Shown here piece by piece: positions 59,012 through 64,000 of a DNA stretch of 64,000 nucleotides (positions are counted from its first letter, which is position 1; each line of letters opens with the position of its first letter). The DNA is taken from the NCBI GenBank assembly GCA_046293075.1, contig JBKBPL010000022.1:1-64000 (forward strand), in the 5' to 3' direction. The translations under genes and the position numbers were made by a program. Origin of the DNA: Ga0077530 sp046293075 (GTDB lineage: Bacteria; Pseudomonadota; Alphaproteobacteria; Rhizobiales; Hyphomicrobiaceae). The notes beneath the pieces were generated by a model, which saw only the letters and a list, made by a program, of their open reading frames with translations, made no database searches and was not told the DNA's origin.

Positions 59012-59695
59012 TCAGATGACCTCCACCTCGAGATCGCCGACCCCGTCGACGTGGCCGTGCAGCCTGTCGCCCCTGACGATGGCGCCGACGCCCGAGGGCG
59101 TCCCCGTCATGATGATATCGCCGCCCTGGAGCTCGAAAAGCGTTGAGATGTAGGCGATCTGGCCCGGGATATCCCAGATCATCTGGTTGAGGTCGCCCGA
59201 CTGGCGGCGCTGGCCGTTCACGTCCAGCCAGATGGCGCCGGAGGTCGGATGGCCGATCTCCGCCGCCGGGACCAGCGGCGTCGCCGGGGCGGAATGCTCG
59301 AAGGCCTTACCGATTTCCCACGGGCGCCCAAGCTTCTTCGCCTCGCCCTGGAGGTCGCGCCGGGTCATGTCGAGGCCGACGCCGTAGCCCCAGACGCGGG
59401 AGAGCGCGTCCTCCGGCTTGATGTCGCGGCCGCCCGACTTCAGCGCCACGATCATCTCGATCTCGAAGTGCACGTCCGACGTCCCCGGCGGGTAGGGAAA
59501 CTTGCCGTCCGTGCGCAGGTTGTCCGGGTTCTTCTGGAAGAAGAAGGGGGGCTCCTTGTTGGGATCGTGGCCCATCTCGCGTGCGTGCTCGGCATAGTTG
59601 CGCCCGATGCAGTAGATGCGGTGCACGGGGAAAAGCGCGGATGAGCCGCGGACGGGCAGGGCCGCCTGGCGTGGAGGATCGATCACGTATTTCAT
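59012..59695 (-). CDS. Fumarylacetoacetate-hydrolase-family enzyme
   Basis: 227 residues from MKYVIDPPRQAALPV at 59695. FAH core: RIYCIGRNYAEHAREMG (about 27-43), metal-binding E-x-E in VHFEIEMIVAL (about 75-85), YGVGLDMTRRDLQ, GRPWEIGKAFEHSAP and GGDIIMTGTPSGVGAI. The family cleaves C-C bonds in beta-diketones or hydrates and decarboxylates 2-keto acids; the pattern resembles fumarylpyruvate hydrolases. It is the first gene of the leftward catabolic run, 26 bp upstream of the lyase gene. Confidence 0.88.
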   Translation of the reverse strand: MKYVIDPPRQAALPVRGSSALFPVHRIYCIGRNYAEHAREMGHDPNKEPPFFFQKNPDNLRTDGKFPYPPGTSDVHFEIEMIVALKSGGRDIKPEDALSRVWGYGVGLDMTRRDLQGEAKKLGRPWEIGKAFEHSAPATPLVPAAEIGHPTSGAIWLDVNGQRRQSGDLNQMIWDIPGQIAYISTLFELQGGDIIMTGTPSGVGAIVRGDRLHGHVDGVGDLEVEVI

Positions 59696-60139
59696 TCGAG
59701 TGCTTCCGGGTTCGAGGCGGCGATTTTTGGTGTCCGGCCGCGATCTGAATGCTATCCCGGGGCGCCGGTCAAGAGCGTCGCCTTCAGGCAAGCGAATCAT
59801 GACACCTCGGCGGGTCAAGCGCAGGCTGGCGTGCGCCGTCCGGCCCGCGCCCGGCGCAGCGCCGCGTTTTCCGTGCAGGCGTGCCGCGCGTGCCGGTCAC
59901 GGCTTGACGGCCTTTATTTTGTCGCGTCGCGACACCAGATATGGTTCGGCGAGACCGGACGGGGGCGCGCCGCCGCCTGCCCGGTCGCGCCGGGGTGCTG
60001 CATGGACCGGCTTTCAGCATCGAACGAATTGCAGTCCCGCGCGCGCTGCCCTTAGAATGTGTGCAGCAGAGCTACGCGGCAGAGGCCGCGATGCGTGCCG
60101 GTTGGGGCTTTCGAGCTTGGGAAGTGCTGGGGCTCGGGA
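59696..60139. other. Divergent regulatory region between the catabolic run and clpS-clpA
   Basis: 444 bp without a credible gene. The notable feature is the perfect 15-bp palindrome at 59920-59934 within an AT-richer island. TATGGT at 59939-59944 could be a -10 with a weak TTGTCG (59919-59924) 14 bp upstream. No heat-shock promoter for clpS is convincing, and no RNA gene is seen. Confidence 0.4.
59920..59934. promoter_or_regulatory. Perfect palindrome, candidate operator
   Basis: TGTCGCGTCGCGACA is a perfect inverted repeat around a central T. It lies about 225 bp upstream of the FAH-family gene and 205 bp upstream of clpS. The shape is that of a homodimer binding site; no dedicated regulator gene is adjacent. 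Confidence 0.4.
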
Positions 60140-60508
60140 ATGCTGGATCGAATTCAACTGACGATGGCGGGCAAGAACGGAAACGGAGCGGGCGGCGAAG
60201 GTGGCGACGGCGAGGGCAAGACCGGCCTCGTCACCAAGACCCGTCCGAAGACGAAGCGGCCAAGCCTGTACAAGGTGCTGCTGCTGAACGACGACTACAC
60301 GCCGATGGAGTTCGTCGTGCATGTGCTTGAGCGTTTCTTCAACAAAGGGCGGGAAGATGCGACCCGGATTATGCTCCACGTTCACCACAAAGGTGTCGGC
60401 ATATGCGGGGTGTACACGTACGAGATCGCTGAGACGAAGGTTGCCCAGGTGATGGACTTCTCGCGCCAGCACCAGCATCCGCTGCAGTGCACTATGGAAA
60501 AGGAATAG
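60140..60508 (+). CDS. clpS: ClpS adaptor (N-end rule)
   Basis: 122 residues if started at 60140 (MLDRIQLTMAG, after ggggctcggga); the ATG at 60164 (MAGKNGNG) is also possible. ClpS hands proteins with destabilising N-termini to ClpAP. A flexible Gly-rich N-terminus leads to the core LYKVLLLNDDYTPMEFVVHVLERFF (Asn-Asp-Asp pocket), then IMLHVHHKGVGICGVYTYEIAETKVAQV with the pocket His, and HPLQCTMEKE at the end. It is 7 bp upstream of clpA. Confidence 0.94.
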   Translation: MLDRIQLTMAGKNGNGAGGEGGDGEGKTGLVTKTRPKTKRPSLYKVLLLNDDYTPMEFVVHVLERFFNKGREDATRIMLHVHHKGVGICGVYTYEIAETKVAQVMDFSRQHQHPLQCTMEKE

Positions 60509-60515
60509 GACGCCC

Positions 60516-62975
60516 TTGCCATCCTTCTCGCAAAGCCTGGAACAGGCCCTCCACCGCGCGCTCGAGTATGCCAACGAGCGGTCGCATGAGTATGCAACGC
60601 TCGAGCACCTGCTGCTGGCGCTGCTCGATGACAGCGACGCCGCCGGCGTCATGCGCGCGTGCAACGTCGACATCGAGAAGATCCGCCGCCGCGTCACCGA
60701 GTTCCTCGACGAGGAGCTCGACATGCACGTGTCGAAGAACAGCGTTGAGGCCGCGCCGACCACGGCCTTCCAGCGCGTCATCCACCGCGCGGTGGTGCAC
60801 GTGCAGTCTTCAAGCCGCGAGGAGGTGACGGGCGCCCAGGTGCTGGTCGCGCTCTTCGCCGAGCGTGAGAGCCATGCCGCGTTCTTCCTGCAGGAGCAGG
60901 AGATGACGCGGTTCGACGCCGTGCAGTACATCAGCCATGGCATTGCCAAGCGGCCGGGCATGAACGAGCCGCGCCAGGTCCGCGGCGTCGATGACGACGG
61001 CGGCAGCGACGGCGCGTCGGGCGACAAGAAGCCGGGTGCCGATGCGCTCAATACCTACTGCGTCAACCTGAACAAGAAGGCCCGGGAAGGCAAGATCGAT
61101 CCGTTGATCGGGCGCCTGCCCGAGGTGCTGCGCACGATCCAGGTGCTCTGCCGGCGCCAGAAGAACAATCCGCTGTTCGTCGGCGACCCCGGCGTCGGCA
61201 AGACGGCCATCGCGGAGGGCCTGGCGCGCAAGATCATCCGCGGCGAGGTGCCGGAGGTCTTGCGCGACGCGACGATCTTCGCGCTCGACATGGGCGCGCT
61301 GCTTGCAGGCACGCGCTATCGCGGCGACTTCGAGGAGCGTCTCAAGGCGGTGATGAAGGAGGTCGAGGCCTATCCGGGCGCCATCCTGTTCATCGACGAG
61401 ATCCACACCGTGATCGGCGCCGGCGCCACCTCGGGCGGCGCGATGGATGCATCCAACCTGCTGAAGCCCGCGCTTCAGTCGGGGGCCGTGCGCTGCATTG
61501 GCTCGACGACCTACAAGGAGTATCGCCAGCACTTCGAGAAGGATCGCGCGCTCGTCCGCCGCTTCCAGAAGATCGACGTCAAGGAGCCGTCGGTCGAGGA
61601 CACGATCGAGATCCTGAAGGGTCTGAAGCCGTACTTCGAGAACTTCCACAAGCTCAGGTACACGCGCGGCGCGATCAAGGCGGCGGTGGAGCTTTCGGCG
61701 AAGTACATCCACGACCGCAAGCTGCCGGACAAGGCGATCGACGTCATCGACGAGACGGGGGCCAGCCAGATGCTGGTCCCTGAGGAGAATCGCAAGAAGA
61801 AGATCGGCGTGAGCGAGATCGAGGCGACCATTGCCACGATGGCCCGCATTCCGCCGAAGACCGTCTCCAAGTCCGATGCCGAGGTCATGGCGAACCTGGA
61901 GAAGGACCTGAAGCGGGTCGTCTTCGGCCAGGACAAGGCCATCGAGGCGCTGGCGAGCGCGATCAAGCTGGCCCGAGCGGGCTTGCGCGAGCCGGAGAAG
62001 CCGATCGGCTGCTACCTGTTCTCGGGTCCGACCGGCGTCGGCAAGACCGAGGTCGCCAAGCAGCTCGCCAGCCTCATGGGTATCGAGCTCCTGCGCTTCG
62101 ACATGTCCGAGTACATGGAGAAGCACACGGTCTCGCGGCTGATCGGTGCGCCGCCGGGCTATGTCGGCTTCGACCAGGGCGGCCTTCTGACCGACGGGAT
62201 CGATCAGCATCCGCATAGCGTTCTCCTGCTCGATGAGATCGAGAAGGCGCATCCGGACCTGTTCAACATCCTTCTGCAGGTCATGGACCACGGGAAGCTG
62301 ACCGATCACAACGGCAAGCAGGTCGACTTCCGCAACGTCATCCTGATCATGACGACCAATGCCGGCGCGGCCGACATGGCCAAGCCGGCAATCGGCTTCA
62401 ACCGCTCGAAGCGGGAAGGCGATGACACGGAGGCGATCAACCGGCTCTTCACGCCGGAGTTCCGCAACCGGCTCGACGCCGTGGTGGCGTTCAACGGTCT
62501 GCCGGAGGATGTCATCACCAAGGTCGTCGAGAAGTTCGTCTTCCAGCTCGAGGCTCAGCTTGCTGACCGCGGCGTGACCATCGAGCTCGGCGAAGGCGCC
62601 ACCAAATGGCTGGTCACCAAGGGCTACGACGAGCGGTTCGGCGCCCGGCCGATGGCGCGCGTCATTCAGGAGTACATCAAGAAGCCGCTGGCGGAGGAAC
62701 TGCTGTTCGGCAAGCTCGAGCATGGCGGGATCGTCAAGATCACCACCGAGGGCACGGGCGAGGACGCGAAGCTCGCTTTCGAGTACCTGCCGGCCGATCC
62801 TGCTTTGAAGCAGGCCAAGGTCAAGGCGGAAGAAGAGGAGGATGACGACGATATCGTCGATGACGATCCTCCGGCCGATGTGCTTGTCGGTGCGGGGGCG
62901 AAGCGTTCGCTCGCCGCACCGAAGAAGCCCTCGGGGGCAGTGCCGAGCGTGCCGCGACGCAGGAAAGACGACTGA
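60516..62975 (+). CDS. clpA: ATP-dependent Clp protease ATP-binding subunit ClpA
   Basis: 819 residues; the frame opens with MPSFSQSLEQALHRALEYANERSHEYATLEHLLLALLDD, the Clp-N domain that binds ClpS. AAA-1 Walker A GDPGVGKTAIAEG (about 227-239) and Walker B ILFIDEIHTVIGAG; AAA-2 Walker A GPTGVGKTEVAKQ (about 505-517) and Walker B VLLLDEIEKAHPD. The ClpP-binding loop is IGF followed by NRSKREGD (about 626-637). An acidic, low-complexity tail (EEEEDDDDIVDDDPP, about 770-784) and a basic end extend beyond the usual ClpA length of about 760. Translationally close to clpS; a strong terminator follows. Confidence 0.96.
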   Translation: MPSFSQSLEQALHRALEYANERSHEYATLEHLLLALLDDSDAAGVMRACNVDIEKIRRRVTEFLDEELDMHVSKNSVEAAPTTAFQRVIHRAVVHVQSSSREEVTGAQVLVALFAERESHAAFFLQEQEMTRFDAVQYISHGIAKRPGMNEPRQVRGVDDDGGSDGASGDKKPGADALNTYCVNLNKKAREGKIDPLIGRLPEVLRTIQVLCRRQKNNPLFVGDPGVGKTAIAEGLARKIIRGEVPEVLRDATIFALDMGALLAGTRYRGDFEERLKAVMKEVEAYPGAILFIDEIHTVIGAGATSGGAMDASNLLKPALQSGAVRCIGSTTYKEYRQHFEKDRALVRRFQKIDVKEPSVEDTIEILKGLKPYFENFHKLRYTRGAIKAAVELSAKYIHDRKLPDKAIDVIDETGASQMLVPEENRKKKIGVSEIEATIATMARIPPKTVSKSDAEVMANLEKDLKRVVFGQDKAIEALASAIKLARAGLREPEKPIGCYLFSGPTGVGKTEVAKQLASLMGIELLRFDMSEYMEKHTVSRLIGAPPGYVGFDQGGLLTDGIDQHPHSVLLLDEIEKAHPDLFNILLQVMDHGKLTDHNGKQVDFRNVILIMTTNAGAADMAKPAIGFNRSKREGDDTEAINRLFTPEFRNRLDAVVAFNGLPEDVITKVVEKFVFQLEAQLADRGVTIELGEGATKWLVTKGYDERFGARPMARVIQEYIKKPLAEELLFGKLEHGGIVKITTEGTGEDAKLAFEYLPADPALKQAKVKAEEEEDDDDIVDDDPPADVLVGAGAKRSLAAPKKPSGAVPSVPRRRKDD

Positions 62976-63002
62976 GGCGATGCGCCGAGCGGTCTAGACA
63001 GG

Positions 63003-63027
63003 AAATGCCCGCCACTGGCGGGCATTT
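63003..63027. terminator. Bidirectional Rho-independent terminator between clpA and the HIT gene
   Basis: AAATGCCCGCC (63003-63013) and GGCGGGCATTT (63017-63027) form a perfect 11-bp stem with a three-base loop. T-runs follow on both strands, so it can end clpA transcripts and those of the leftward HIT gene. Confidence 0.85.
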
Positions 63028-63064
63028 TCATGTTCGGGCACTGGGGTAATGGCCGGACTGCCGC

Positions 63065-63493
63065 TCAAAGGTTGAGCGCCTGACGCAGCTTCTCGGCGTT
63101 GGCCGCCAGCACCTCGGGCTTCTCCATCTGGCCGGTGTGCGGCTGCAGTTTCTGGCTGTTCCAGCGCGGCAGTACATGAAAGTGGAGATGGAAGACGACT
63201 TGGCCGCCAGCGGTTTCATTGAACTGCTGGAGCGTGATGCCGTCTGCGTCGAAGGCCTTCAGTGACGCGCGCGCAACCTTTTGCGCCGTCGCCAGACAGG
63301 CCGCGAGCTGAGCCGGGCTCGCGTCGAGGATGTTGCGCGCCGGCGTCTTCGGGATCACGAGTGAGTGCCCCCGCGAGCGCGGCATGATATCCATGAACGC
63401 CAGCGTGTCGGCATCCTCGTAAACCTTGTAGGCCGGCAGTTCGCCGCGAAGGATCTTGGCGAAGATGTTGCTGCTGTCGTAGGCGCTGCTCAT
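63065..63493 (-). CDS. HIT-family nucleotide hydrolase (Hint-like)
   Basis: 142 residues. The histidine triad is FHLHFHVLPRW (about 96-106), with FAKILRGELPAYKVYEDADTLAFMDIMPRSRGHSLVIPK as the N-terminal landmark. Hint-type enzymes hydrolyse AMP-lysine and related phosphoramidates. The C-terminal helix (LAANAEKLRQALNL) is typical. Convergent with clpA across a shared terminator. Confidence 0.93.
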   Translation of the reverse strand: MSSAYDSSNIFAKILRGELPAYKVYEDADTLAFMDIMPRSRGHSLVIPKTPARNILDASPAQLAACLATAQKVARASLKAFDADGITLQQFNETAGGQVVFHLHFHVLPRWNSQKLQPHTGQMEKPEVLAANAEKLRQALNL

Positions 63494-63658
63494 CAGGCAT
63501 CTCCATCAACCACGTCGCGTGTTAAGCCCGCATGCAACTCGGCGTCAAGGGCATGGGTGCGCATCTGCACGTGCAGGGCGGCGCACTTGTCGGCGCCGTC
63601 TCAGGGTGCCATCGTCGCTTCGAAACACCGCAGATGTCTCTTTCAGGGAGCCCATGAA

Positions 63659-64000
63659 ATGCCTCAGACGATCACCAAGAGCGTCATGACGATGGTCAAG
63701 GAGGCCAAGAGCGAGATCGAGGAACTTCCGCCGGAGGAAGCCATCAAGCTGCACGGCAATCCGGACGTTGTTCTTGTCGATATCCGCGATCCGCGCGAGC
63801 TCGAGCGCGATGGCAAGGTGCCCGGCGCCTTCCATGCGCCGCGTGGCATGCTCGAATTCTGGATCGATCCCGCCAGCCCGTATTTCAAACCGATCTTCGG
63901 CGAGGATAAGAAGTTCGTCTTCTTCTGCGCGGGGGCACTGCGCTCCGCGCTTGCTGCCAAGACCGTGCAGGACATGGGGTTGAGGCCCGTCGCCCATATC
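63659..64000 (+). CDS. Rhodanese-like domain protein, 3' end outside the window
   Basis: 114 codons are visible from the ATG at 63659, behind gggag with an 8-base spacer; no stop before the edge. The rhodanese fold is clear: DVVLVDIRDPRELERDGKVPGAFHAPRG (about 38-65), then the active-site loop FCAGALRSALA with the catalytic Cys at about residue 97 and the following Arg. An N-terminal helix (TKSVMTMVKEAKSEIEEL) precedes the domain. It is a single-domain thiosulfate/persulfide sulfurtransferase-like protein; the sulfur acceptor is unknown. Confidence 0.85.
   Translation, partial: MPQTITKSVMTMVKEAKSEIEELPPEEAIKLHGNPDVVLVDIRDPRELERDGKVPGAFHAPRGMLEFWIDPASPYFKPIFGEDKKFVFFCAGALRSALAAKTVQDMGLRPVAHI

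Noticed and set aside
60810..62723. A 637-codon open frame on the minus strand
   Set aside because: Antisense to clpA, with both AAA modules intact on the plus strand.
63545..63997. A minus-strand frame at the right edge
   Set aside because: The plus strand there encodes a rhodanese domain with its active-site Cys and a good ribosome site, which explains the sequence better.
1..64000. CRISPR array, rRNA or tRNA genes, prophage modules
   Set aside because: No regularly spaced repeats, no rRNA-like stretches, no cloverleaf in any gap, and no phage structural or integrase genes were seen.

Overview
The window is GC-rich, densely packed bacterial chromosome. It looks alphaproteobacterial, most likely Hyphomicrobiales (Rhizobiales). 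The support is a split FoF1 operon carrying both b and b' subunits with no F1 genes beside it, an iscR-headed suf operon with an Irr-like box at its promoter, a Fur of the alphaproteobacterial type, a glxBCD/glnT-type cluster, a two-ACT-domain IlvA, the ftsE-ftsX-ydcF order, the clpS-clpA pair and promoters close to CTTGAC-N17-CTATAT. I cannot name a genus.

Layout. 1-1911 is a small accessory patch: the start of an IS1595-type transposase running off the left edge, a C-terminal ImmA/IrrE-like remnant, and a RES/Xre toxin-antitoxin pair. 2118-6840 holds ilvA, then the Fo operon atpI-B-E-F'-F with a promoter and a terminator, then a small secreted protein. 6965-15642 holds hisN, a structured intergenic sRNA candidate with a CCUCCC stretch (7916-8050), a DUF4139 protein, an unusual SDR, uvrD/pcrA, a DUF4384 protein and an esterase-type hydrolase. 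15788-18650 holds queA-tgt (queuosine), where Tgt appears to have lost most of its zinc ligands, then a 109-bp terminal-inverted-repeat element and a PaaI thioesterase. 18702-22792 has a DMT exporter, an epoxide-hydrolase-like enzyme, a secreted protein and an NtaA-family flavin monooxygenase.

23099-27404 is a three-gene split glutamate-synthase paralogue followed by a type III glutamine synthetase (glx/glnT, or the mgs/gmaS part of the N-methylglutamate pathway). 27432-35112 is the Fe-S assembly operon read leftward: iscR - cysteine desulfurase - sufB - unknown 92-aa gene - sufC - sufD - sufS - sufT. Its promoter carries an IscR type 1-like site over the -35 and an Irr-like box at about +4 to +20. 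35452-46447 is housekeeping: hydrolase, MOSC protein, fur, ydcF, ftsX, ftsE, hpt, a GNAT enzyme, purH, dnaB, alr, cvpA.

46745-55186 is more variable: PQQ-type sugar dehydrogenase, M15 peptidase, orphan TAXI binding protein, cytochrome P450, tandem universal stress protein and P-type cation ATPase. 55354-59695 is a leftward catabolic set (kdgK-eda, MDR oxidoreductase, DHDPS-type lyase, FAH-family hydrolase) that suggests use of a sugar acid or keto acid. 60140-63493 is clpS-clpA, a strong terminator and a HIT protein; a rhodanese-domain gene runs off the right edge. I saw no tRNA, rRNA, CRISPR array, prophage or replication origin. The least ordinary signals are the Tgt zinc-site loss, the SDR without its catalytic residues, the sRNA candidate, the 109-bp element and the double iron/Fe-S control of the suf promoter.
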